Positions 44,504 through 53,452 of a stretch of DNA of 64,000 nucleotides are shown piece by piece. This DNA is from Phaeobacter porticola (lineage in GTDB: Bacteria; Pseudomonadota; Alphaproteobacteria; Rhodobacterales; Rhodobacteraceae): NCBI RefSeq assembly GCF_001888185.1, contig NZ_CP016364.1, forward strand, positions 2,294,001-2,358,000, given 5' to 3'. Below the pieces are notes generated by a model, which was not told the DNA's origin, ran no database searches, and worked only from the letters and a program-made list of their open reading frames with translations. The position numbers and the translations under genes are program-made. Each line of letters opens with the position of its first letter. The first letter of the stretch is position 1.

Positions 44504-45955
44504 TCAGAGCAGATCCCGTGCGGATAAGGCGCGGTGGATTTCGCGGCGCACCAGTTTGCGGACATTGCGGGTGATCCGTTCCCCAAGCGCACCCTGCAAT
44601 TCTTCGCGCACGATTTCAGAAACCAGCTCGCGCAGGCTGTCCTCGTCCAGAAAACTATCGTCGCCGCTCAGGGTCTCTAGCACCGTGTCAGTTACCGGAC
44701 TATTGGCCATATCGGCCACGGCATCCGCTGCTGTCTCTGCGAGGCTGTTACGTGCGCGTGATGTTTCGACCTCTGGCGTCTCATTGGATGACACCTCCGG
44801 GGCGGTCATCCGCTCATTCTCGTCGGTGGCAGGCGTTGCCACAGCCGCACCGGGCTGTTCAACGGCTATCGCATCACCTGTTGGTTCCGCATCCGCAGAC
44901 ATCTGTGGGGCGCTATGACTGGGTGCCTCAGCGATTTGCTCCGCCGCAGCCTCAGGAGCCGTGTCCCCGGCTTCGCCCATGTCTTCCGGGTGGTCGTCCT
45001 CCCAGGCGAGGGTTTCAAGATCGCTGCCGGCATAAGGCGTATCGCGGGAACCGTCCGGCTCCCAAAGCATGGGACGCGCGGCGTTTGCAGCCTCCATTTC
45101 AGCCAGTTTTTGCACCACGGCCCCGACTTTAGGATTAAGCTGTGACACCACCCTGGAGGGCGGAACAACAGTGTCAGCGGTTTGCCCCTCCGGCGCTACG
45201 ACGGAGGCGGCTTCATAGAGCGTCGCGTCTGGGTTGGTCCACGGCGCATCGCCGTTCTGCGCAACCTCTGGAGACGCAGGAACAGTGTCGGCAGCTGTCG
45301 CGTTCTGCTTATCCGGCGCGATGTCTGCGGGACACTCGACCGCAATGGCCTGCGCAGGGGCGTCCGCCGACGCGGCATCCGCAGCGGTGGATGCTGCAAG
45401 ACCGTTGAAAAAGGCCAGATCCTCATGCCCCGGATCATTGTCATGCAAGGCAATACCCTGTGCGATCCGGTCCTCAGGATCGTCCCAGAATTCAATAGCA
45501 TCTGCAGCCAACAAAGCTTCGAACTGCGTCTTGGCCGTGGTCAGCGAAGTTTCATTCGTATTGGGACCCAGGTCAGCGGATCGGCCATCAACTGGGGCCT
45601 CCGCCGGGGTGACAGCTGGCATATCCGAATGCCGGGAATTTGACGCCTGCGCCTGCTCGTGTGGTGCCTGATCAACTGCGGTCTGGTCAATTTCGGTCTG
45701 GTCAACAGGCACCAGCTTACTCTCAGGCACCCGCAGTGCCGGTGTCAGCACAAGCCGTGTCACCGGCTGGGTGCCTTTTGTTATGCCATTACGGGTGCTG
45801 GGGCTGGCGTGTCGGGGTTGGCCGATCTGCGCGGCCAATGCCGCCTGAACGTCCGTGCCGGACTGTGCGGATGCCACACGGCTGTCTTCGCTCACCAGAC
45901 GGCGAATCGACGACAGGACGTCTTCAATTTCAGCTTGGGTCACCGGTTCGGACAT
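44504..45955 (-). CDS. PopZ-like (DUF2497-type) polar organising protein candidate
   Basis: The 483-residue acidic protein has a short N-terminal helix (PVTQAEIEDVLSSIRRLVSED), then about 390 residues of Ala/Pro/Asp/Glu/Thr-rich sequence that look disordered, then a C-terminal helical block (DSLRELVSEIVREELQG, then RNVRKLVRREIHRAL). That three-part layout matches PopZ: N-terminal client-binding helix, acidic spacer, C-terminal assembly helices. The gene order pcm-tolC-this gene is that of DUF2497/popZ in other alphaproteobacteria. The C-terminal region is diverged, so the call is by layout and position. A GTG four codons upstream is an alternative start. Confidence 0.6.
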   Translation of the reverse strand: MSEPVTQAEIEDVLSSIRRLVSEDSRVASAQSGTDVQAALAAQIGQPRHASPSTRNGITKGTQPVTRLVLTPALRVPESKLVPVDQTEIDQTAVDQAPHEQAQASNSRHSDMPAVTPAEAPVDGRSADLGPNTNETSLTTAKTQFEALLAADAIEFWDDPEDRIAQGIALHDNDPGHEDLAFFNGLAASTAADAASADAPAQAIAVECPADIAPDKQNATAADTVPASPEVAQNGDAPWTNPDATLYEAASVVAPEGQTADTVVPPSRVVSQLNPKVGAVVQKLAEMEAANAARPMLWEPDGSRDTPYAGSDLETLAWEDDHPEDMGEAGDTAPEAAAEQIAEAPSHSAPQMSADAEPTGDAIAVEQPGAAVATPATDENERMTAPEVSSNETPEVETSRARNSLAETAADAVADMANSPVTDTVLETLSGDDSFLDEDSLRELVSEIVREELQGALGERITRNVRKLVRREIHRALSARDLL

Positions 45956-46082
45956 TTTTCTTATCACTCTTGCCTCTGGCGAAGAGTGTAGCGATCTGTC
46001 TGCCTCCAGACAACCGTGTGAATTAAGTGGTTTTTAAGGAGGCCCACGCAGGCGGACCCCCTAGAACTGTCTGTGCGAGGCC

Positions 46083-47513
46083 TTAATTTTTGCCAAGCGC
46101 GCGCATGACCCGATCCAGATCCTTGCTGCGCTTGCTCACATGGGCGGGCGCATCTTTGACCAGATTGTAGTAGAGCGTCGGATCATAGATTTCCACAGCC
46201 AGACCAAGATGTTCTGCAGTCAAAAGACCTTGTGACTGTAGCAGCGCATAGGCGGCCAAAGCCTGATTTGCGCGCGACTGGACACGTGCGGTCTGGGCGT
46301 TCAGCAGCTCCTGCTCTGCCTCCAGCACATCCAGCGTGGTGCGGGCCCCCAAGGTGGCTTCCTCCCGGATACCATCAAAGGCGACGCGGGCTGCGCGAAC
46401 CTGTTCGTTGGACGACACGAGGCTGGCACGTGCGGTTTCCAAGGCCACAAAGGCGGCGGAGACATCCTGTGTCACCGCACGTTGAGTGGTGATCAACTGA
46501 CCGCGTTCAGCCTGCAACCGTGCAATGCTGGCACGCCGCGCCGAAGCCAGAGATCCACCCGAATACAAGCGCTGCGACAGGGTCACACTTGCGCCGGAGG
46601 TGTCCCGCGTGCCGGGCCCGCTGGCATCCGACGCATGGGTGGCATTGGCCCGTAGGGTAACCGACGGCCCGAGATTGCGACTGTTGCTTTGGGAAGCAAA
46701 ATCCGCAGCCTTTACCGCATGTTGCTGAGACAACAGGCTTGGATGATTGCGCATGGCAATGGATTCGGCTGACTGCAATGAGGCCACGCGCTGCGGCAGT
46801 GGTGGCTGGCCTGCGATGGGCCCCGGCGCGCTGCCGACAGCCTGAATATAGGTTGCTCTGGCGTTGCGCAGATCACCTTGGCTCTCGATCAGGTTGGCCT
46901 GCGCCCCGGCGACCCGGCTTTCGGCGAGCGCCACATCCGTGCGGGTAACCTCACCCACCTCAAAGCGGTCATTGGCAGCACGCAGTTCCTCGCGCAGGAG
47001 ACGCAGGTTGTTGCTGCGCAATGCGACGGTGTCTTGCTGCAGCAGGACGTTGACATAGGCCTGAACGGCGGAAAACAGCACCTGCTGCTCGATATCGATC
47101 AATGCCTGACGCGTGGCCAGTACAGTTTCCTGTGCCGCCAATTGGCTGAGCCGGGAAACACCGTTGTCAAACAGCAGCCAAGACACATCAATTCCGGTGG
47201 ACAACGTCGAATCGTGGTTCGACGTCGCAATCGTTCCGTTGCCGTTGCGCACATATTGGCGTTCTGCCCGCGCGACCCAGTCCACGACAGGGCGCAACCG
47301 CGCCACTGCGGCGGCAACGTTTTCGTCCTGCGCCCTTAGCAAAGCCCGGTTCTGTTCCAGCAGTCCGCTCGTCTTGTAGGCGCCGATCATGGCATCGGAG
47401 AGATTGTCGGCAGCCGCCTGTTTCGCCCCCCCCAGCAGCATCGCTGCGCTGCCGGCGAAGACGAAGGCCTTGAACAGGTTTGCCGTCAGTTTTTTGCGCA
47501 TCTTTAGCCTCAT
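46083..47513 (-). CDS. tolC: TolC-family outer-membrane efflux/secretion protein
   Basis: The 476-residue protein forms a trimeric outer-membrane channel that docks with type I secretion or efflux pumps. It has a signal peptide (LFKAFVFAGSAAMLLGGAKQAAA) and two repeats of the efflux-protein coiled coil, each with the turn motif (DRFEVGEVTRTDVALAESRV and REEATLGARTTLDVLEAEQEL). Start codons at 47513 and 47501 are both possible. The pcm gene lies 124 bp upstream and the PopZ-like gene follows, a conserved alphaproteobacterial order. Confidence 0.94.
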   Translation of the reverse strand: MRLKMRKKLTANLFKAFVFAGSAAMLLGGAKQAAADNLSDAMIGAYKTSGLLEQNRALLRAQDENVAAAVARLRPVVDWVARAERQYVRNGNGTIATSNHDSTLSTGIDVSWLLFDNGVSRLSQLAAQETVLATRQALIDIEQQVLFSAVQAYVNVLLQQDTVALRSNNLRLLREELRAANDRFEVGEVTRTDVALAESRVAGAQANLIESQGDLRNARATYIQAVGSAPGPIAGQPPLPQRVASLQSAESIAMRNHPSLLSQQHAVKAADFASQSNSRNLGPSVTLRANATHASDASGPGTRDTSGASVTLSQRLYSGGSLASARRASIARLQAERGQLITTQRAVTQDVSAAFVALETARASLVSSNEQVRAARVAFDGIREEATLGARTTLDVLEAEQELLNAQTARVQSRANQALAAYALLQSQGLLTAEHLGLAVEIYDPTLYYNLVKDAPAHVSKRSKDLDRVMRALGKN

Positions 47514-47637
47514 GTGGTCCGGCCCACCGACGCGGCAGTGCCGTTCTGCTCTTTGGCGCTGCGTTTCTTCAGGCGCCTGTCTGTTACGACCCGTCCCATC
47601 AGAAACGGTACGGGTCAATGTCTCGCGCTCTTGTCGA

Positions 47638-48291
47638 TCAGAGCGCAAATTCTGCGGCGGCGTTGAAGCCGGGCAGTACGGGCGCGCCAGCATTGAACGC
47701 CAGCCGCCAGGAGATATGCCCGTCGTTCTTATAGCCGACTTTGACCTCTCCAAGCGCGCCGGACATGAAGATCGCAACCACACGGCCGCCATCCTTCAGC
47801 TGTGCCAGCAGCGCATCCGGCAGGGTTTCCACCCCGCCTTCGATCATCATGACATCATAGGGGCCATGTTCTGCCGCACCCTCAGTCAGCGGGCCGATGT
47901 GAACAATCGCATTGTCGGCGGCAACCGCTGAGAGCTGTTCCTGCGCATCAGCCGCCAGAGACTCGTCTTCCTCAACCCCGATCACCATCTGCGCGACACG
48001 TGCAACAACTGCGGTAGAGTAGCCAAGCCCGCAAGCCACATCCAGCACCAGCTCATCCGGCTGCACGTCAATGGCATCCAGGATTTTGGCCAAGGTGCGC
48101 GGCTCTAGCAGGACGCGGTTGGGCGCGATATCCAGATTGCCATCCGCATAAGCGGCCTCCCGCTGCGCATCGGCAACAAAGGCCTCTCGCGGCACAGCAA
48201 GCATGGCTTCGATGATCGGAAACTTGGTGACATCCGATGGGCGGATCTGCGTGTCGACCATCATGCGGCGACGTTCGGCAAAGTCAGTCAT
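47638..48291 (-). CDS. pcm: Protein-L-isoaspartate O-methyltransferase family protein
   Basis: The 217-residue SAM-dependent enzyme would repair isoaspartyl residues. It starts MTDFAERRRMMVDTQIRPSDV, then VPREAFVADAQREAAYAD, the SAM motif VLDVACGLGYSTAVVARV and GPYDVMMIEGGVETLP. In classical Pcm the catalytic Ser/Thr block differs, and the alphaproteobacterial tolC-linked members are diverged, so activity is not certain. It is the first gene of the pcm-tolC-PopZ-like series. Confidence 0.9.
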   Translation of the reverse strand: MTDFAERRRMMVDTQIRPSDVTKFPIIEAMLAVPREAFVADAQREAAYADGNLDIAPNRVLLEPRTLAKILDAIDVQPDELVLDVACGLGYSTAVVARVAQMVIGVEEDESLAADAQEQLSAVAADNAIVHIGPLTEGAAEHGPYDVMMIEGGVETLPDALLAQLKDGGRVVAIFMSGALGEVKVGYKNDGHISWRLAFNAGAPVLPGFNAAAEFAL

Positions 48292-48397
48292 ATGCTAAAC
48301 TCATCTGTTCAGTCTGTTGGCTTGGTTGTGCCACATCCAAGACAGGGCGGCAACGGGCGCAAGTGCATTTCTGTGTCAGCTGTGGCGGCTGAGCCGG

Positions 48398-48919
48398 CTA
48401 TTTCTTTTTCACAAATTTGGTGAGGATCACGATGCGCTGCCCGTCGACCCGGCCTTCGATGTGGTCGGAGTTGTCCGCTACCAGTGAGATATTGCGCACA
48501 GCCGTGCCGCGTTTGGCGGTAAATCCAGCGCCCTTGACCGGCAGATCCTTGATCAGCACCACGGAATCGCCAGATGCCAGCGGCGCACCATTGCTGTCGC
48601 GATGATCGCTGATGGTCGGCGCAGCATCGACCCAGGCGCGGGTCTCATCATCCAGCCACAGCTGGTCCCACAGATCGCGCGCCCAGTCGTGGTCCGACAA
48701 CCGGGCCAACAGTCGCGCTGCCAGCACCTGCACCGCAGGCGTTTCAGACCACATGGCCGACGACAGGCAGCGCATGTGGTTGGGATCAGGCCTGCCTGCA
48801 ACCTGATCGGTGCAGACACTGCACAATGCGATCTCGGTCGCCGCATCAAGACCCGCAGGGGCACCGGTCACCTCATAAGGGGTTAGCGGCGTTTCGGCGG
48901 CACAAAGGGCGCAGGACAT
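48398..48919 (-). CDS. PhnA/YjdM-family zinc-ribbon protein
   Basis: The 173-residue protein starts with a zinc ribbon (SCALCAAETPL, then ALCSVCTDQV: two C-x2-C pairs). The C-terminal PhnA-type SH3-like domain reads LASGDSVVLIKDLPVKGAGFTAKRGT and IEGRVDGQRIVILTKFVKKK. Despite the historical link to phosphonate use, the role of this family is not settled. The ATG at 48919 is used; a TTG two codons upstream is less likely. It lies 106 bp beyond pcm. Confidence 0.88.
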   Translation of the reverse strand: MSCALCAAETPLTPYEVTGAPAGLDAATEIALCSVCTDQVAGRPDPNHMRCLSSAMWSETPAVQVLAARLLARLSDHDWARDLWDQLWLDDETRAWVDAAPTISDHRDSNGAPLASGDSVVLIKDLPVKGAGFTAKRGTAVRNISLVADNSDHIEGRVDGQRIVILTKFVKKK

Positions 48920-48972
48920 CGGCAAAGCTCCATCAGGACAGGGTTGCCCCTGCTTTAGGGGAGCGGACCGAC

Positions 48973-49004
48973 AAAGAAAAGCGCCCGCGTGGAGGACGCG
49001 GGCG
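48973..49004 (-). terminator. Intrinsic terminator, minus strand
   Basis: GCCCGCGT (48983-48990) and ACGCGGGC (48996-49003) form a perfect stem around GGAGG. Read on the minus strand it is followed by GCTTTTCTTTG. It would end the TraR/DksA-type transcript. Confidence 0.8.
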
Positions 49005-49147
49005 AGTTGGGGCGCAACATGGAGACGTGCTGCGGGTCCACAGGGGTCTCTGGATAGGGTTTAAGCGGCGCAACAAGGTCAGGGTCGGCTTGGAGGGTGT
49101 TTAAACCCCTGCCCTGCGTTCATGTGCCTGCTGAGAGCAGGGCCAGA

Positions 49148-49483
49148 CTAGCCCGAACAGGATGCACAGAATGGCGTGGTTGGATGGTCAGACAGATGGC
49201 TGTCGGTGATCCGATCGCCGCAGATCTGGCAATAGCCATAGGATCCTTCGTCGACACGGGCGAGCGCGCAGTCGATATCGCGGCGCAATTCCAGCCACTT
49301 GCGGTTCAATGCCGCGTCGCTGGGCTGCGCGATGACGCGGGCCTCTGTCGGTTGTGCAACAACAAGAGCACTGCGACGGGATTTCAGCGGCACGATATTG
49401 GCGGCAGCCCCGGCAGACGGCCGGGCAGCGGGCAGGCCGTTGCGAAGATGCGTCAGAATGTCTTTGTGAGCGGCGTGGTTCAT
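49148..49483 (-). CDS. TraR/DksA-type C4 zinc-finger protein
   Basis: The 111-residue protein has a Pro/Ala-rich N-terminal half with coiled-coil character (LNRKWLELRRDIDCALARVDEGSYG) and a C-terminal zinc finger (GYCQICGDRI, then PFCASCSG). This is the DksA/TraR pattern, proteins that enter the RNA polymerase secondary channel. At 111 residues it is shorter than DksA and the long coiled-coil arm with the acidic tip is not obvious, so it may act differently. It has its own terminator. Confidence 0.85.
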   Translation of the reverse strand: MNHAAHKDILTHLRNGLPAARPSAGAAANIVPLKSRRSALVVAQPTEARVIAQPSDAALNRKWLELRRDIDCALARVDEGSYGYCQICGDRITDSHLSDHPTTPFCASCSG

Positions 49484-49740
49484 TGAGAGGTCCTCCCCGG
49501 ATCTGCGACACGTTCCGCTGACGCGCCATTTGGCAGGGCACGTCAGGTCCGACTCAACCTATGAGGTTTTCAAACGGGGCGAAACTCGCTGGATATGGGG
49601 GATGGGGTCGGTGCGGGCGGTGGTCTGCCGGGGCGATGGCGGGTCGTGAAAATGCCGCCGATATATCGCCCCGCAAACCACTGGAACGCGCGCCGCGCGC
49701 TTGCTATCTGTCGGGCAAGATCGACCACGGGAGACATGAG

Positions 49741-49890
49741 ATGATCCGAACCGCCCTCACCACGCTTGCCCTGACCGGCGCATTGTTTGGCCTGACCGCC
49801 TGCGAAACCACCAAAGGCGCCGGCCGCGACATTTCCAAAGCCGGCCAGGCGATCAGCGGCGCCGCACAGGACGTGCAGAACAGCCTCTGA
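49741..49890 (+). CDS. Entericidin-like small lipoprotein
   Basis: The 49-residue protein has a lipoprotein signal with lipobox LTAC (MIRTALTTLALTGALFGLTAC) followed by ETTKGAGRDISKAGQAISGAAQ, the entericidin A/B pattern. A good ribosome site (GGGAGA) precedes the ATG. Family members are small envelope lipoproteins. A terminator with wobble pairs follows. Confidence 0.88.
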   Translation: MIRTALTTLALTGALFGLTACETTKGAGRDISKAGQAISGAAQDVQNSL

Positions 49891-49918
49891 CCTTGTTACG
49901 GTTGTGGGGAAGAGAGGA

Positions 49919-49951
49919 ACCGTCTGGCCCGAGGGGCTGGGCGGTTTTTTG
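49919..49951 (+). terminator. Intrinsic terminator after the entericidin-like gene
   Basis: ACCGTCTGGCCC pairs with GGGCTGGGCGGT around GAG using a few G-U pairs, and is followed by six T. Confidence 0.8.
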
Positions 49952-50117
49952 TTGGCTCGCCGGGGTCGTGTGACATCGCAAAGGGGGCGTATCTGGCGCT
50001 TGGGGGGGTGGTGCGAAGCGCCCTCCCCCGTTTGCCAAAGGCAAACCTGCGCTGTGTTCGAGTGATTTCCTCGGACCAGAGTGAAAACCACAAAGGGTAG
50101 CGCCTGACCCTGGGTGG

Positions 50118-50176
50118 GTGCAAACCGCCCTCCCGTGGGGAGGGTCGGGCGCTGCCCGGTCTCGCGACCGGGCGGT
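50118..50176. repeat. Palindromic repeat, copy 1, downstream of the GHKL gene
   Basis: The element includes CCCGTGGGGAGGG, then TCGGGCGCTGCCCGG, a short variable centre (TCTCGCGA) and CCGGGCGG (50145-50175). The last part folds as a hairpin. A second, closely related copy in the same orientation lies at 51351-51396 on the other side of the gene. Confidence 0.85.
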
Positions 50177-50186
50177 ACGCAAGCAG

Positions 50187-51203
50187 TCACAAAGAACCCG
50201 TTCGCAGAAAACCTTCCACACTTGCAAAACATACGCTTTTTACACCGATCCTTTCCTTCACTTTTTGTGCGAGCTTTGAGATGCCCTTAATACATGCGTC
50301 AATTTTTTCCTCGTCAGAAAGATCAATAGACATGGAGACCAAAGTGCCCTTTATGTTGCACTCAAATTCCTCGAAGGTGTTTGGCTTAATTAATAATGCA
50401 TGCCCTTCCGACGCCAAGAAAAAGTGGCCCAACTCGCCGAAAAGTTGGTGAGCAAAGAAAAGTCCAAACCCAGCGTTATCCCACACCGACTTTTGATGTG
50501 CTTTCTTCTTCTTGTGACGCCAGGCCTTAGACGAAATCCCAGGCATCAAGCTATAGTACAAGGCCTCTCGGTTGTTTTCTGGATGTGTGTACTTGCTAGC
50601 ACCCAAGGATTTTTCGATCCCCACCCCTCTGTCAGCGATACAAATTTCTACTATGTCCCTCTGGCGCCAATATTGCGCACAAAAAACAGCAGAATCTGCC
50701 TCGCCGTGCTCGAAAGTGTTTCGAAAAATCTCACAAAACGATCTCGCAACAACTGACCTCAGACTGTCACTCTTCCCTTGGGACACGATTTGCGCAATAT
50801 CTTCACAGCGCTCCTGAATTGCGTCACCTAGCGCGAAATCCATATCAACTGCGCGATCTTCAAGAGCTTCGCGAGTCATTACGCTCATTGGAATGTAAGT
50901 CTGCCCGCCGAACGCTCCTTTAGGATAAGGCCGCCCTTTTAAGCTGAGTGCATCCGAAAAGCCGAGGTTATTCGCGTAGTCATGTCCCGCCAATCCGGTA
51001 TAAAGCACCTTTTCGTCGGAGTGTTTTCTTGCGCGCTGCCGACACACTTTTGCGAGAAATATCATAGCCGTAGGCGTAAAGAACCTTACAGGGCGTGTAT
51101 CTATGCGAAAGTTCTCGCCGTACCCCAACGCGTCGATTTGGCAAGAAAACTCAGCGAGTGCCTTTGGATTACACTCACGCGGAAATCTGATCGAAAAGGT
51201 CAC
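50187..51203 (-). CDS. STAS-like plus GHKL ATPase orphan protein
   Basis: The 338-residue protein has two parts. Residues 1-90 resemble a STAS-like domain (RPVRFFTPTAMIFLAKVCRQRAR, then YANNLGFSDALSL). Residues about 115-310 form a GHKL/HATPase_c domain with N-box EIFRNTFEHG (from residue 158), G1 box DRGVGI (191-196) and G2-like GFGLFF (about 246). No phosphoacceptor His domain is seen, so it is not a standard sensor kinase; an anti-sigma-like kinase or ATP-driven switch is possible. The GTG at 51203 follows GGAG by nine bases. The gene is clearly more A+T-rich than its neighbours and is flanked by repeat copies, suggesting acquisition. Confidence 0.75.
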   Translation of the reverse strand: MTFSIRFPRECNPKALAEFSCQIDALGYGENFRIDTRPVRFFTPTAMIFLAKVCRQRARKHSDEKVLYTGLAGHDYANNLGFSDALSLKGRPYPKGAFGGQTYIPMSVMTREALEDRAVDMDFALGDAIQERCEDIAQIVSQGKSDSLRSVVARSFCEIFRNTFEHGEADSAVFCAQYWRQRDIVEICIADRGVGIEKSLGASKYTHPENNREALYYSLMPGISSKAWRHKKKKAHQKSVWDNAGFGLFFAHQLFGELGHFFLASEGHALLIKPNTFEEFECNIKGTLVSMSIDLSDEEKIDACIKGISKLAQKVKERIGVKSVCFASVEGFLRTGSL

Positions 51204-51350
51204 GCAGAAGAACTCCAGAAGGAGAAAGAGAAAATTTCTCCCCGCACTCAACCACCACCAGTGACGCTCTTCAAGGGGTTACGCCTTGCCAGAAATTTCT
51301 CACGAAGCATTTTCTTCACTTTGTGTGGAAGAAATTTAACAAATCGCATC

Positions 51351-51396
51351 GCCCGTGGGGGCGGATCGGACGCTGCCCGGCCTTTCGGCCGGGCGG
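51351..51396. repeat. Palindromic repeat, copy 2, upstream of the GHKL gene
   Basis: CCCGTGGGGGCGG is followed by TCGGACGCTGCCCGG, centre CCTTTCGG and CCGGGCGG (51366-51396). It matches copy 1 at nearly every arm position and is in the same orientation. Confidence 0.85.
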
Positions 51397-51413
51397 GGCA
51401 TTGGATAGGCCGG

Positions 51414-51440
51414 AAACAGAAAACGGGGCCGAGGCCCCGT
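51414..51440 (-). terminator. Intrinsic terminator of lepA
   Basis: ACGGGGCC and GGCCCCGT form a perfect stem with a two-base loop (51423-51440). On the minus strand it is followed by TTTCTGTTTCC, about 110 bases after the lepA stop. Confidence 0.8.
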
Positions 51441-51548
51441 GTTGCTAGCGTTTGAATAGGTCGCGTTTCCGGCGCAGAACGCCGGGGTGCGGGCACGCAA
51501 TTGGCTGCGCCAACCGCTTTCGCCCGCGCGCCTTGAAAATGGCCAGCT

Positions 51549-53363
51549 TTAGCTGTCCATTTTGAGGGCGGAAATAAACGCCTCTTGCGGAATATCAACC
51601 TTGCCGAACTGGCGCATCTTCTTCTTGCCCGCTTTCTGCTTGTCCAGCAGTTTCCGCTTACGTGTGGCGTCGCCGCCGTAGCATTTGGCGGTCACGTCCT
51701 TGCGCAGGGCAGAGAGGGTTTCGCGCGCGATCACCTTGCCGCCGATGGCGGCCTGGATCGGGATCTTGAACATGTGGCGCGGGATCAGGTCCTTGAGCTT
51801 TTCGCACATGGCACGGCCACGCATCTCGGCCCGGTCGCGGTGCACCATCATCGACAGCGCATCCACCGGCTCGTCATTGACCAGCACCGACATTTTGACC
51901 AGCGCATCCTCGCGGTAGCCGGTCATCTGGTAGTCGAAGGAGGCATAGCCCTTGGTCACCGATTTCAGACGGTCGTAGAAGTCAAACACCACCTCGTTCA
52001 GCGGCAGGTCATAGACCACCATGGCGCGGGAGCCGGCGTAGGTCAGGTCTTCCTGAATGCCGCGACGATCCTGACACAGCTTCAGCACGTCGCCGAGATA
52101 TTCATCCGGCACCAGAATGGTCGCCTTGATGCGGGGTTCCTGCAGGTGGTCGACCTTGGACATATCGGGCATGTCAGCAGGGTTGTGCAGCTCAATCATT
52201 TCGTCCGCTTCGCCGTCCTTGCCCTTCATATAGACGTGGTAGACCACGGAGGGCGCGGTGGTGATGAGTTCGATGTTATATTCGCGCTCAATCCGGTCGC
52301 GGATCACCTCAAGGTGCAAGAGGCCGAGGAAGCCGCAGCGGAAACCAAAGCCAAGTGCGGCGGAGGTTTCCATTTCAAAGGAGAACGACGCGTCATTCAA
52401 CGCCAGCTTGTCGATGGCGTCGCGCAGGTCTTCAAATTCGGCCGAGTCCACCGGGAAGAGGCCACAGAACACCACCGGTTGCGCAGGTTTAAAGCCCGGC
52501 AGCGCGACCTCGGTGCCGTTGCGGTCATTGGTAATGGTGTCGCCGACGCGGGTGTCGCGCACCTGTTTGATGGACGCAGTGAGGAAGCCGATTTCGCCCG
52601 GTTCCAGCTGGTCCACCACCTGCATGGCAGGGCGGAACACACCGATACGGTCCACGTGGTGCAGGGTGTTGTTCGACATGAACTTCACCCGCATACCCTT
52701 TTTCAAGACGCCATCCATAATCCGCACCAGAACGATCACGCCGAGATAGGCGTCATACCAACTGTCCACCAGCATCGCCTTCAGCGGTGCGTCGCGGGTG
52801 CCGGTTGGGGCCGGAAGGGTCTTGACAATAGCCTCCAGCGTCTCGCGGATGCCCTGCCCGGTTTTGGCGGAGACCCGGATCGCCTCGGAGGCGTCGATGC
52901 CGATCACATCCTCGATCTGTTCGGCGACGCGGTCACAGTCGGAGGCCGGCAGGTCGATCTTGTTCAGGACGGGCACGATTTCATGGTCCGCGTCCAGCGC
53001 GTGATAGACATTGGCCAGCGTCTGCGCCTCCACCCCTTGCGAGCTGTCGACCACCAGAAGCGAGCCTTCGACCGCGCGCATGGAGCGGGAGACCTCATAG
53101 GCGAAATCGACGTGACCGGGGGTGTCGATCAGGTTCAGGACATAGGTCTCACCATCATCGGCGGTGTAGTCGATGCGGACGGTGTTGGCCTTGATGGTGA
53201 TGCCGCGCTCGCGCTCGATATCCATGGAGTCGAGCAGCTGCTCCTTCATATCGCGGTCCTCCACCGTTCCGGTCTCCTGGATGAGCCGGTCAGCGAGGGT
53301 GGATTTGCCATGGTCGATATGGGCGACGATGGAGAAATTGCGGATGTGAGCGAGGTCTGTCAT
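51549..53363 (-). CDS. lepA: Elongation factor 4 (LepA) GTPase
   Basis: LepA is a ribosome-associated GTPase implicated in translation fidelity and ribosome assembly. The 604-residue protein has the full set of motifs: [16 protein letters not shown] (P loop), [12 protein letters not shown] (G2), DTPGHVDF (G3), NKIDLPASD (G4). The EF-G-like domains and the LepA-specific C-terminal domain follow, with [22 protein letters not shown] and [25 protein letters not shown]. The length is normal. Confidence 0.98.
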   Translation of the reverse strand: MTDLAHIRNFSIVAHIDHGKSTLADRLIQETGTVEDRDMKEQLLDSMDIERERGITIKANTVRIDYTADDGETYVLNLIDTPGHVDFAYEVSRSMRAVEGSLLVVDSSQGVEAQTLANVYHALDADHEIVPVLNKIDLPASDCDRVAEQIEDVIGIDASEAIRVSAKTGQGIRETLEAIVKTLPAPTGTRDAPLKAMLVDSWYDAYLGVIVLVRIMDGVLKKGMRVKFMSNNTLHHVDRIGVFRPAMQVVDQLEPGEIGFLTASIKQVRDTRVGDTITNDRNGTEVALPGFKPAQPVVFCGLFPVDSAEFEDLRDAIDKLALNDASFSFEMETSAALGFGFRCGFLGLLHLEVIRDRIEREYNIELITTAPSVVYHVYMKGKDGEADEMIELHNPADMPDMSKVDHLQEPRIKATILVPDEYLGDVLKLCQDRRGIQEDLTYAGSRAMVVYDLPLNEVVFDFYDRLKSVTKGYASFDYQMTGYREDALVKMSVLVNDEPVDALSMMVHRDRAEMRGRAMCEKLKDLIPRHMFKIPIQAAIGGKVIARETLSALRKDVTAKCYGGDATRKRKLLDKQKAGKKKMRQFGKVDIPQEAFISALKMDS

Positions 53364-53452
53364 GCAAGGGGATATGATTTGGTTTTAGGGTTTGGTCAAG
53401 GTGGGATAGCTTCTGATGCAAAAGGTACATTTTGGAATGGCAGCTCCAACAC

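Larger units (their letters stand above)
51204..51548. other. Intergenic region with repeat copy and lepA terminator
   Basis: This 345-bp stretch holds the upstream A+T-rich sequence of the GHKL gene, repeat copy 2 and the lepA terminator. I see no further gene. Confidence 0.6.
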
